Notes under the pieces: generated by a model | What the model saw: only the letters and a program-made list of their open reading frames with translations | Told to the model about the DNA's origin: nothing | Database searches by the model: none | Translations under genes and position numbers: made by a program | Shown: one piece after another, positions 56,389-64,000 of the stretch | Position numbering within the stretch: position 1 is the first letter of the stretch | Layout: each line of letters opens with the position of its first letter | Assembly: GCF_030348945.1 (NCBI RefSeq) | Contig: NZ_JAUCEN010000002.1 | Span: forward strand, 310,001 to 374,000 | Origin: Peribacillus sp. ACCC06369 | GTDB lineage: Bacteria > Bacillota > Bacilli > Bacillales > DSM-1321 | DNA length: 64,000 nucleotides | Direction of reading: 5' to 3'

Positions 56389-58116
56389 ATGAATATGCCG
56401 AAAATCCCACTAGGAGCTTGGGTTGATTCTTTAGTGGATTGGATAACTATTGTATTTGCTGGATTATTTACACTTATTACGAATGTGATCGAGGGACTAC
56501 TGGATATCCTGGTCGATGTAATGAGTGCTGGACCTTCCATCTTGTTAATTATAGTCCTTACCCTTCTGGTTACCTATACAAGCAGATGGCCCTTAGGGAT
56601 ATTTACATTCATTAGCTTACTATTGATTGATAATCTTGGTTATTGGGAATCAAGCATCCAAACACTGGCAATCGTTATATTGTCAGGAGTCTTAACGATA
56701 GTGATCGGGATACCGATCGGAATATGGTGTGCCCAAAATAACACGGTGCGTAAGATCGTTACCCCGATCTTGGACTTCATGCAAACAATGCCTGCATTCG
56801 TTTATTTGATTCCTTCGATCTTATTCTTTGGAATAGGGGTAGTACCGGGAATCATTGCGTCATTTATTTTCGCAATCGCACCGACAATCCGTATGACCAA
56901 TCTTGGGATTCAAGAAGTGCCTAATGATCTGATCGAAGCATCGGATGCTTTTGGTTCAACCAGCAGCCAAAAGTTATTCAAGGTACAAATACCATTGGCT
57001 ACTCCAACGATTATGGCAGGAGTTAACCAAAGCATCATGCTGGCGCTATCCATGGTAGTTACAGCTTCATTGGTTGGAGCACCCGGACTTGGGGCGGATG
57101 TCTACCGGGCTGTCAGCCAAATAAATGTTGGGCAAGGATTTGAAGCAGGTTTATCCATCGTAATCATTGCAATCATTCTCGATCGTATCACGCAAAACCT
57201 ACGTAAGCCAGCTTACGAGCATATCATTAGCAGAAAAATCATTTTTACAATATTGGCGTTACTCGTTGTAGGTACTGCACTATTCAGTGCTTTTACAAAA
57301 GATACGGCTGTGAACGGGGATAAAAATAGTTTTGCTGCCAAAACCGATTATGAAATCATCGGAATTGAACCTGGAGCAGGATTGATGAAGTTGACTAAAA
57401 CGGCTATAGATGATTATAAGCTGGATGATTGGAAGTTGGTTGAAGGGTCTTCGGCGGCAATGGTTGCTGAATTGAAAAAAGCGATTGATAAAAAAGAACC
57501 AATCGTCGTTACAGGATGGTCACCGCATTGGATGTTCTCGAAATATGACTTGAAATATCTCGAAGATCCGAATGAATCCTTTGGCGGGGCTGAAAATATT
57601 AATTCGATTGCCAGAAAAGGCCTTGAACAGGATGCCCCTGGCGCTTATAAAATCCTTGATCAATTCTTCTGGGATACTAAAGATATGGAAAATGTAATGG
57701 TCCAAGTTGCTGAAGGGATGTCTCCTTCAGAAGCAGCAGAAAAATGGATAAAGGAAAATCAGGACAAAGTATCCAAATGGACCAAAGGTGCTGAATCAGG
57801 AAATGGTGAAAAAATCAAACTGGTTTATGTTGCATGGGACACTGAAATTGCCAGCACAAATGTGATTGGCAAGGTTCTGGAGCAGAATGGTTATGATGTA
57901 ACATTAAGTCAGGTTGAAGTGGGACCAATGTTTGCCGGCGTTGCAAACGGAAGTGCGGACGCCATGGTGGCCGCATGGCTCCCGGGAACACATCTTGAAT
58001 ACTATAATAAGTATAAAGCTGAAATGGTTGACCTTGGACCAAACTTAAAAGGAACAAAGAATGGTCTGGTCGTACCGGATTACGTCGATATTGATTCGGT
58101 TGAAGACTTAAAATAA
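56389..58116 (+). CDS. opuAB-AC: OpuA permease fused to substrate-binding protein
   Basis: 575 residues. Residues 1-280: permease with the ProW/OpuAB motif IPLATPTIMAGVNQSIMLAL (EAA-like region) and SLVGAPGLGADVYRA. After a membrane anchor at about 285-305 comes an OpuAC-type binding domain: EIIGIEPGAGLMKLTKTAID, VVTGWSPHWMFSKYDLKYL, YVAWDTEIASTNVIGKVLEQ and VAAWLPGTHLEYY. The three Trp (GWSPHW, YVAW, AAWLP) match the betaine-binding Trp cage. In B. subtilis AB and AC are separate genes; the Lactococcus OpuABC is fused like this one. Starts 4 bases after opuAA. Confidence 0.92.
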   Translation: MNMPKIPLGAWVDSLVDWITIVFAGLFTLITNVIEGLLDILVDVMSAGPSILLIIVLTLLVTYTSRWPLGIFTFISLLLIDNLGYWESSIQTLAIVILSGVLTIVIGIPIGIWCAQNNTVRKIVTPILDFMQTMPAFVYLIPSILFFGIGVVPGIIASFIFAIAPTIRMTNLGIQEVPNDLIEASDAFGSTSSQKLFKVQIPLATPTIMAGVNQSIMLALSMVVTASLVGAPGLGADVYRAVSQINVGQGFEAGLSIVIIAIILDRITQNLRKPAYEHIISRKIIFTILALLVVGTALFSAFTKDTAVNGDKNSFAAKTDYEIIGIEPGAGLMKLTKTAIDDYKLDDWKLVEGSSAAMVAELKKAIDKKEPIVVTGWSPHWMFSKYDLKYLEDPNESFGGAENINSIARKGLEQDAPGAYKILDQFFWDTKDMENVMVQVAEGMSPSEAAEKWIKENQDKVSKWTKGAESGNGEKIKLVYVAWDTEIASTNVIGKVLEQNGYDVTLSQVEVGPMFAGVANGSADAMVAAWLPGTHLEYYNKYKAEMVDLGPNLKGTKNGLVVPDYVDIDSVEDLK

Positions 58117-58160
58117 GAAAAACGCGGGAATTTCAGAAATGAAATTCCCGCGTTTTTTCA
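58117..58160 (+). terminator. Terminator of the opuA operon
   Basis: AAAACGCGGGAATTTC-AGAAAT-GAAATTCCCGCGTTTTTT, a very strong 16-bp stem. Confidence 0.95.
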
Positions 58161-58195
58161 GTTATATTGGACAGCTGGGGTTTTAAAACTGAGGA

Positions 58196-58378
58196 TCAAT
58201 GTATGGAAACGAACTTACTCCTCAATTCCTCTTCCGTTACTTCGATCTTTCCTTTCAAATCTTCAGCTAGTAATACATAACTTTTCACACCTATGAATTC
58301 TGAATGTGATATTAAAAAGAATTTTGTTCCCTTTTTATACGCAGAAGGATCATCTACAATCAACTTAAACATTTTCAT
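58196..58378 (-). CDS. Small hypothetical protein
   Basis: About 60 residues from ATG 58378 (alternative ATG 58372), reading MKMFKLIVDDPSAYKKGTKF, SHSEFIGVKSYVLLAEDLKG and EVTEEELRSKFVSIH. Soluble, mixed alpha/beta character. AAGGTGG upstream. Family not recognised. Confidence 0.5.
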   Translation of the reverse strand: MKMFKLIVDDPSAYKKGTKFFLISHSEFIGVKSYVLLAEDLKGKIEVTEEELRSKFVSIH

Positions 58379-58739
58379 CCTTTTTCCACCTTGGATATCA
58401 TAAATTCGTAACGCATGCATTCATAACTACCTTTGGAGTAGACGTAATAGCATTGAACAAGTTGAAAAGGAATTAGGGCGCTACTAAGATACAACTTCTT
58501 CTTTTCACTTTTTATATCATTGATATTTATGAGTGGTCAACTATTTTTACTGGTAGATACAAGAACCAGCGGGCATTGTCATTTGTTTGCAAATTATGAG
58601 TATTCCTAACTTTCTGTGGAAGTGCCTATAATTGAATGTTAAAATTCAGTTGGAAAACAGTGTTTCATGATACATAAGAAAAAGAAAAGAGAGGCATTGA
58701 AAGAGCTCTCGAAAAGTGATTTTGGAAGGTGTGGAAATA

Positions 58740-59654
58740 TTGAAACCAATCATATTCGATGTTGATACTGGAATTGATGATGCCATGGCGATGGCGTATG
58801 CTTTAAATTCCCCAGAATTGGAAGTGCTCGGATTCACGACTTGCTTTGGTAACGTGCCCGTTGTTGAATCGACCCGCAATACACTTGCCGTTTTGGAGAA
58901 ATTAAATAGGCGCATTCCGGTTTTTGAAGGTGCTGACCAAACTTTGGTGCGCGGAAGGAAGAAGAAATATCCGAAGCATGTTCATGGGGAAGACGGGTTA
59001 GGAAATACCCTTCAGTTTGAACCAAGTATCAAAGCTTCACAAGGAAATGCAGTAGATTTCATTATCGATCAAGTGAAGAGCCGACCGCATGAAATTACAA
59101 TTATTGCAGTTGGTCCACTGACTAACATCGCATTGGCGATTAAAAAAGCCCCAACGATCATGACCTTGGTAAAAGAGGTCGTTATTATGGGCGGTGCCGT
59201 ATACGTACCAGGAAATGTAACGCCCTATGCTGAAGCGAACATAATATCAGATCCTGAGGCAGCTGATCAGGTATTTGCTTCAGGGCTGCCAATCACCCTA
59301 GTGGGGCTTGATGTGACACTGCAAACATACCTACTGAAATCGAAGCTTGATGATTGGCGTGCCACTGGAAAGGAAAGCGCCAAATTTTTAGCGGAAATGA
59401 CCGATTATTATATGAAAGCATATGAAAACTCCCATCCAGGTTTGGGCGGTTGTGCACTTCATGATCCTCTTGCTGTCGGGGTTGCGATTGATTCAAGTTT
59501 TGTGAGTACGGAATGGATGAACGTCAAGGTGATGACCGAAGGTGAAGAAACAGGCAGGACAATCGGTCAACAAGATAGCGAACCTGGAATCCGTGTCTGT
59601 ACGAAAGTGGAAGCGGATCGGTTTGTGAAACACTTTTTGGAACGGGTTATATGA
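58740..59654 (+). CDS. Inosine-uridine-type nucleoside hydrolase
   Basis: 304 residues. The calcium-binding signature PIIFDVDTGIDDAMAMAYAL at the N-terminus; also GFTTCFGNVPV, HGEDGLGN, IIAVGPLTNIALAIKKAP and VVIMGGAVYVPGN (E.AxN nearby as YAEANI), with HDPLAV. Splits N-glycosidic bonds of nucleosides for base salvage. TTG 58740 is the likely start because AAGGTGTGG lies 5 bases upstream and the motif begins right after. Substrate range not predictable. Confidence 0.93.
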   Translation: MKPIIFDVDTGIDDAMAMAYALNSPELEVLGFTTCFGNVPVVESTRNTLAVLEKLNRRIPVFEGADQTLVRGRKKKYPKHVHGEDGLGNTLQFEPSIKASQGNAVDFIIDQVKSRPHEITIIAVGPLTNIALAIKKAPTIMTLVKEVVIMGGAVYVPGNVTPYAEANIISDPEAADQVFASGLPITLVGLDVTLQTYLLKSKLDDWRATGKESAKFLAEMTDYYMKAYENSHPGLGGCALHDPLAVGVAIDSSFVSTEWMNVKVMTEGEETGRTIGQQDSEPGIRVCTKVEADRFVKHFLERVI

Positions 59655-60266
59655 GGGCTTGATCAGGATTTCCATTAACTAAACAACGGAGTTGAAATCC
59701 ATGTATTTGGTATAAATGCTATCACTTTTCCAAAAACCTTTGGGAAGAGACAGACTGTTTCCTTTGAATTCGATTCTGGCAATATGACGTACTCCTGCTG
59801 CGGAAGCATAGCTGAAGTAAGTAGGAGGTAGGCGGAAAAAAGCCGGGTCAGGCCAAAAAAAGACCTCCGTCCATTCGGATGTCCCTTTTGAATGGTTTGG
59901 AAAATATTTCGATTATAAAGACAAACTGTATGGAAACGCTGGATATTTCGAAAATTAATCAAACGTTTGATTAATGTTTAATGGAAAAGATTCTAAAGTC
60001 ACCGATGAAAATCAGTTGTTTGAGTAATGGATCAGGAAAATTGGGTATAAAGAACTTTTTTTCCATGAAAAGTAAAATATTTAAAATTAATTCAAAAAAA
60101 GGTTTAATTACTTGGGAAAACAGGTACATAGACTTTCATAATGCCATATATAGGTTTTTTTACATAATCATAATTTCCCATTTTTCGACTTTGCACTTAT
60201 TTATATGGCAGAAAATGTATGGTTCCATTAAAATGTACTATATAAGATATAAGGAGGAGTTTTTCT
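59655..60266. other. Intergenic region before the type VII genes
   Basis: About 610 AT-rich bases. Contains the perfect palindrome at 59954-59975. No supportable gene. AAGGAGGAG at 60251-60259 is the esxA ribosome-binding site. Confidence 0.5.
59954..59975. promoter_or_regulatory. 22-bp perfect palindrome (operator-like)
   Basis: ATTAATCAAAC-GTTTGATTAAT. Length and symmetry are like TetR- or MarR-family operators, yet no such regulator gene adjoins it in this window; the nearest gene downstream is esxA at 60267. Confidence 0.55.
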
Positions 60267-60557
60267 ATGTCACAAATTCGCGTAACACCTTCAGAACTGA
60301 AAGATGTAGCTAGGCAATATGATAATGAAAGCCAACAGGTAACGGATATGATTGGTCGTTTAGATAGAATGAGAGATCATTTAACTGGTATTTGGGAAGG
60401 TTCTTCCAGTGAGGCTTTCGTCGGGCAGTACGAAGAATTGAAGCCTTCATTCATGGACATGGCTCGTTTGTTGAATGAAGTTTCTCAACAATTGAATAAA
60501 TCAGCTCAAATCCTTGAAGACACAGATAATCAGATTGCTAGTCAAATTCGCGGATAA
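60267..60557 (+). CDS. esxA: WXG100 secreted protein EsxA/YukE
   Basis: 96 residues, two helices joined by the WEG turn at residues 43-45 (TGIWEGSSSEAF), the standard WXG100 hairpin. Substrate and structural partner of the type VII (ESX/Ess) secretion machine. The export signal of the YxxxD/E type is not obvious at the C-terminus. AAGGAGGAG 7 bases before the ATG. First gene of yukEDCB-type order. Confidence 0.95.
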   Translation: MSQIRVTPSELKDVARQYDNESQQVTDMIGRLDRMRDHLTGIWEGSSSEAFVGQYEELKPSFMDMARLLNEVSQQLNKSAQILEDTDNQIASQIRG

Positions 60558-60590
60558 TCAATAGTCAAAGAGATAAAGAATTTTCTAGGA

Positions 60591-60630
60591 AAAAGCGCCG
60601 CGACTCTTAATGAAGATCGTGGTGCTTTTT
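60591..60630 (+). terminator. Attenuator/partial terminator between esxA and esaB
   Basis: AAAAGCGCCGCGA...TCGTGGTGCTTTT, a 13-bp stem with two G-U pairs, followed by T and GCTTTT. It would favour esxA transcript over the downstream genes. Confidence 0.75.
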
Positions 60631-60651
60631 GCTTTTAAAGAGGTGGTTTCC

Positions 60652-60891
60652 ATATATATTCAACTTACGATCGATTTAAACAGGTACACAGGGGAAGTAT
60701 TTGACTTGCAAGTGTCGAATTACCGCTCCATCAAGAAGGTTGTGGAAATTGTATGGCAGGTAAAGGATATTGCCAGTGCACCTAAAGATGGCTATTGGGT
60801 GCGGGTCCAGAATAAGGAGTTTGTATGTTCAGGTTATGATACCCTGCTTGATAGCGGAATTACGACGGGGGACCGCCTTGAGATCCTCTAA
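60652..60891 (+). CDS. esaB: Ubiquitin-like EsaB/YukD, apparently from an AUA start
   Basis: Starting at ATA 60652 the product is 79 residues, as in B. subtilis YukD, and aligns with it from the first residue (xYIQLTIDLNRYTGEVFDLQ; ending GITTGDRLEIL). AAGAGGTGG lies 5 bases upstream of ATA, the right place. There is no in-frame ATG except one inside the terminator stem at 60610; a GTG at 60643 overlaps the ribosome-binding site. So either AUA is the start or the base is an error. The ubiquitin fold protein is a cytosolic accessory of type VII secretion. Confidence 0.85.
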   Translation: MYIQLTIDLNRYTGEVFDLQVSNYRSIKKVVEIVWQVKDIASAPKDGYWVRVQNKEFVCSGYDTLLDSGITTGDRLEIL

Positions 60892-60961
60892 TGGATTAAG
60901 TGTGGGCTCGTTATAGGAATAAAGTCTAAAGCCCTTTAGCAGGGGTAAAGGAGTACATAGA

Positions 60962-62305
60962 ATGGATGAGAAAAAATCTTCATATCTGGAGAAAAAAACA
61001 GAAGCTGCAATTGTGAAGGGTGATAATGGGTATTCGTTCGATTTCCAACGGGCAAAACTGTCGATGCAAGATCCATTGGAATTACAGCTTATTCATGAAG
61101 CCGATGATGCTCTCCAGAAACATATAGAAGTGACAGAGGACGAGGTGCAGATCAGAGTAAATCCACCAGCCTCTTTTTTTGTTTTTTCCAAAGCTAAAGA
61201 TAAAAATCTGATAGGTCGATGGGTATCGTCCTATCAAATCGTGAAGAAAATCAGAAATCATGAATTGACTCGGCTGCAACTAGTCGTCTGTCCAGAAAAT
61301 ATCGTTTTTGATTCAAGCTTGGCCCCATATTTCCTGCATTATGGTGTAAAAGACAGTTTGCCTCCTTATGAACATAATCAAGATGAGCTATTTAAAGAAA
61401 CGAAGGCAACGATTTCTGCACTTGTGGATGGGCAGTATACATTCGAAGAGTATTTGCTTTACCATAAAACACTAAAACTATCGAACGAATCACAAAGTAT
61501 ACTGGCATCGGGGACTTGGGATGAACTTTCCAAGGTCATTCAAAATCGGATAGAAGCATTAGAGAAGGAAGAAAAAGCATTTGTACATATCCCTGAAAAG
61601 AAATGGAAAACGGGCCGTTATACACTTTGGGGTACGATGATCGTTCTAGTGCCACTGCTGTTGTTTACGATTTACACACTATTCTTCTCCCAACCTAGGC
61701 AGGAGGCATATGTAGAAAGCGGTGAAAGCTTCTTAAAACAAAAATACAGTGAAGTCATTGACCGTTTGGAAAACTACGATCCAAAAAATATGCCGTATGT
61801 CGTTCAATATGAACTGGCTATGGCCTATGTCACTTATGAGCCGTTAGATGATGTCAGGAAGAAGAATGTAGAAAATGCAATCACTTTGCAAACGGATAGT
61901 CAGTATCTTCTATATTGGATTTATATAGGCAGGGGCATGAACGAGGACGCGATCGATTTGGCGAGAATCATGGAGGATCGCGAATTGATTACATATGGTC
62001 TGTTAAATCAGAAAGAACAGATTAAGCTAGACGATAACCTTTCAGGGGAAGAAAAGGAAACGCAAATTAAAGAAATCGATACAGAGTTGTCCCAATATGA
62101 AAAGGAAATAAAGGAATTGCAAAAGCAAATGGAGGAACAGCAAGATCAAAACCAGCCTGCAACAGAGTCCAATGATCAAGGTGAAGCTGAAGCAAAACCT
62201 GCTGTAAAAGAAGTAGAGGAAAAGGAGCCTGCTTCTGGAGAAAAAGAAGAAAGTAAGGATTCCTCGAAAAAATCATCTGAAGAAAAAGAGAAAAGCAAAG
62301 AGTGA
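60962..62305 (+). CDS. essB: EssB/YukC, type VII secretion membrane component
   Basis: 447 residues: an N-terminal pseudokinase-like cytosolic domain (1-215), one membrane span at about 220-242 (TMIVLVPLLLFTIYTLFF), an extracytosolic helical domain, and a long Lys/Glu/Gln coiled and low-complexity tail. ATG 60962 preceded by AAAGGAG. Essential EssB/YukC subunit contacting EssC. Longer charged tail than usual. Confidence 0.93.
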   Translation: MDEKKSSYLEKKTEAAIVKGDNGYSFDFQRAKLSMQDPLELQLIHEADDALQKHIEVTEDEVQIRVNPPASFFVFSKAKDKNLIGRWVSSYQIVKKIRNHELTRLQLVVCPENIVFDSSLAPYFLHYGVKDSLPPYEHNQDELFKETKATISALVDGQYTFEEYLLYHKTLKLSNESQSILASGTWDELSKVIQNRIEALEKEEKAFVHIPEKKWKTGRYTLWGTMIVLVPLLLFTIYTLFFSQPRQEAYVESGESFLKQKYSEVIDRLENYDPKNMPYVVQYELAMAYVTYEPLDDVRKKNVENAITLQTDSQYLLYWIYIGRGMNEDAIDLARIMEDRELITYGLLNQKEQIKLDDNLSGEEKETQIKEIDTELSQYEKEIKELQKQMEEQQDQNQPATESNDQGEAEAKPAVKEVEEKEPASGEKEESKDSSKKSSEEKEKSKE

Positions 62306-62335
62306 GCATTTGGCCTTTTGCGGAGGTGAGATTTA

Positions 62336-64000
62336 ATGAGTTTATTATGGATTTATTCTAAGGGGACCTATCAGTCCTTCACGATCAAGGATGATCATAA
62401 AGGTCCGATCACGATTGGCCCATCAAAGCAGGATACGATCACCGTCTATTCCGTTCCCTTTGAACATGGACCTATCAAGCTGAGAAAGCAAAATGGGCTT
62501 GATGAGTTTGAGGTGTTTAGAGAGGAAAAGAAGCTTGGCGATGTAAAGCCGTTTCAAAGCTTCACCTTTCATGAAGGAGAAGAAACGATCGAGATTTTTT
62601 ATACGGCAGGGGAATTGGAAGAAAGCCTCTATTATATTGGCAATTTGAAAGAAATCACTATATCAGCCAAGCTGGGAGCGACTTTCCGTAAAGAAGGACC
62701 CGTTTCCGGCAATGGCTTTTCCTTTGTGCTTCATAAAGGGCAATGGCTTCTCGTGCCAAAGGAAAATAGCGGGATTTTCCTGAATGGTGAAAAGGTAACG
62801 AAGGCTGTTCCCGTTCAAAATGGCGATCTGATTTGCTGGCCAAATATGGTGCTGAGGTTGATTGAAGGCGACTTATTGATGATTCATAGTGCCGAGAGTT
62901 ATGAAACATCTTTATCTAAAATGAAGAAGCCAATCTCTGAAATGAAGAAAAGCTATCCACAATATCGCCGTACACCAAGGATGATCTATGAATTGCCGGA
63001 TGAGAAAGTGACGATATCATTTCCGAGCCAAGAATCGGAAGATAATAATAGAGGGTTATGGCTAATCCTTATGCCACCGTTAATGATGCTTATTGTCATG
63101 GGGGTCATCACGATCATTCAACCTCGGGGCATTTTCATCATCATATCGATCGTGATGTTCACAACGACTTTAGTTACCTCGACGGTACAATACTTTAAAG
63201 ACAAAAAGAAGCAAAAATTCAGAGAAGAAAAACGTCAACGCGTTTATACCAGGTATCTAGAGCAGAAGAGGGAAGAACTGCAAGAGCTGTCTGAAAGGCA
63301 AAAGAATGTGCTGTTGTATCATTACCCTTCTTTTGAAAGGATGAAGCATCTGACCGATAGTATCAGCGACCGTATTTGGGAGCGAACAGTGGATAGTGAA
63401 GACGCTCTCCACTTTAAGATAGGAACGGCGGCCATACCCTCAAGTTATGAGGTGTCGGTTAATAGTAACGATATGTCCAATCGTGATATAGATGATTTAC
63501 TTGAGCAGTCGCAGGAACTTGTGGAGGTATACAAAAACCTGGATGATCTTCCGTTATCCATTGATTTATCAAGCGGATCGATGGGTCTGGTTGGAAAGGA
63601 ATCGATTGTTAAACGTGAGTTGCAACAATTGATTGGGCAACTGGCCTTTTTTCATAGTTATCATGATGTACGATTTGTGGCCATTTTTCCGGAAAAGGAT
63701 TACCAAGAATGGGAATGGATGAAATGGCTCCCTCATTTTCAATTGCCGCATGCCTATGCAAAAGGCCTTATATACAATGAGCAATCACGCGACCAGCTAC
63801 TTACTTCGATTTATCAGCTATTGAGGGAAAGAGATTTGGATGAGAACAAAGGGAAAGTAAGATTCACTCCCCATTTTGTCTTTATTGTCACGGATCGCAA
63901 TTTAATTGCAGAGCATGTCATATTGGAATATTTAGAGGGTAAAACAGAAGATTTAGGTATCTCGACGATTTTTGCTGCGGATGCAAAAGAGAGTTTGACG
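62336..64000 (+). CDS. essC: EssC/YukB type VII ATPase, N-terminal part (cut by window)
   Basis: Open for 555 codons to the window edge. Residues 1-180 contain two FHA-like domains (LWIYSKGTYQSFTI; GDLICWPNMVLRLI), then a pair of membrane spans at about 240-283 (GLWLILMPPLMMLIVMGVIT; IFIIISIVMFTTTLV), a coiled coil, and the start of the cytosolic region before the first FtsK/SpoIIIE ATPase domain. GGAGGTGAG is 5 bases before ATG 62336. The motor of the secretion system. Confidence 0.93.
   Translation, partial: MSLLWIYSKGTYQSFTIKDDHKGPITIGPSKQDTITVYSVPFEHGPIKLRKQNGLDEFEVFREEKKLGDVKPFQSFTFHEGEETIEIFYTAGELEESLYYIGNLKEITISAKLGATFRKEGPVSGNGFSFVLHKGQWLLVPKENSGIFLNGEKVTKAVPVQNGDLICWPNMVLRLIEGDLLMIHSAESYETSLSKMKKPISEMKKSYPQYRRTPRMIYELPDEKVTISFPSQESEDNNRGLWLILMPPLMMLIVMGVITIIQPRGIFIIISIVMFTTTLVTSTVQYFKDKKKQKFREEKRQRVYTRYLEQKREELQELSERQKNVLLYHYPSFERMKHLTDSISDRIWERTVDSEDALHFKIGTAAIPSSYEVSVNSNDMSNRDIDDLLEQSQELVEVYKNLDDLPLSIDLSSGSMGLVGKESIVKRELQQLIGQLAFFHSYHDVRFVAIFPEKDYQEWEWMKWLPHFQLPHAYAKGLIYNEQSRDQLLTSIYQLLRERDLDENKGKVRFTPHFVFIVTDRNLIAEHVILEYLEGKTEDLGISTIFAADAKESLT

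Noticed and set aside
59981..60313. 110-residue frame before and overlapping esxA
   Set aside because: Low-complexity AT-rich translation, no ribosome-binding site, and overlaps the secure start of esxA.

Overview
The window reads as the chromosome of a low-GC, endospore-forming Bacillaceae. A Peribacillus/Bacillus simplex-type organism is my guess, from gene content only. The left end (1-8500) follows the Bacillus subtilis order tsaB-rimI-tsaD / ydiF / moaC / rex / ydiK-ydiL / groES-groEL. It carries a DnaA-box cluster between tsaD and ydiF, a perfect CIRCE operator before groES, and no tatAy-tatCy pair between rex and ydiK.

From 8483 to 21758 lies a 13.3-kb integrated island. The last bases of groEL (8483-8510) are repeated exactly at 21731-21758. 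Related arm-like repeats sit just inside each end, and a decayed tyrosine integrase lies beside the left end. After insertion-sequence debris, the cargo is a coherent set. It has a lysine/glycine-rich five-repeat protein resembling CotG, a homospermidine synthase, a fused AdoMet-decarboxylase-like/aminopropyltransferase enzyme, three CotB-like spore-coat proteins (one with five 62-residue Lys-rich repeats), a small membrane ORF coupled to an ArsB-type permease, and sigma-K-like promoter elements. I read this as a mobile spore-coat plus polyamine module, and it is the most interesting content of the window.

From 21.8 to 29.6 kb is a graveyard of accessory DNA: a DUF927-type relic, a GC-richer PadR/DUF1048/ABC exporter operon with a duplicated operator-like element, a second integrase fragment, an intact MerR-HTH gene with two decayed tandem copies, and an MFS fragment. 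The gluconate operon gntR-gntK-gntP-gntZ (29.6-34.8 kb) is intact with its operator. It is followed by a decayed IS3-family element (34879-36311), whose internally deleted derivative sits at 10240-10626.

At 38.7-42.6 kb a two-gene module encodes a coiled-coil protein with a GrpE-like C-terminus and a 1061-residue Hsp70-like ATPase with an N-terminal lipoyl-like domain lacking the lipoyl lysine. It is flanked by mobile-element debris and is a candidate undescribed chaperone-type system. A germinant-receptor operon (small ORF-gerA-gerB-gerC, minus strand, sigma-G-like promoter) follows, then an AmiE-like secreted serine hydrolase, a junction of two gene fragments, hutP-hutH with an HutP-type terminator and a cre site, and an amino-acid permease.

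The right part holds two tandem copies of a structured-RNA candidate (54530-54898), an OpuA glycine-betaine importer with fused permease/binding protein, a nucleoside hydrolase, and the start of a type VII secretion locus (esxA-esaB-essB-essC, the last cut by the window edge). In that locus esaB appears to start at an AUA codon. No rRNA, tRNA or CRISPR array was seen.
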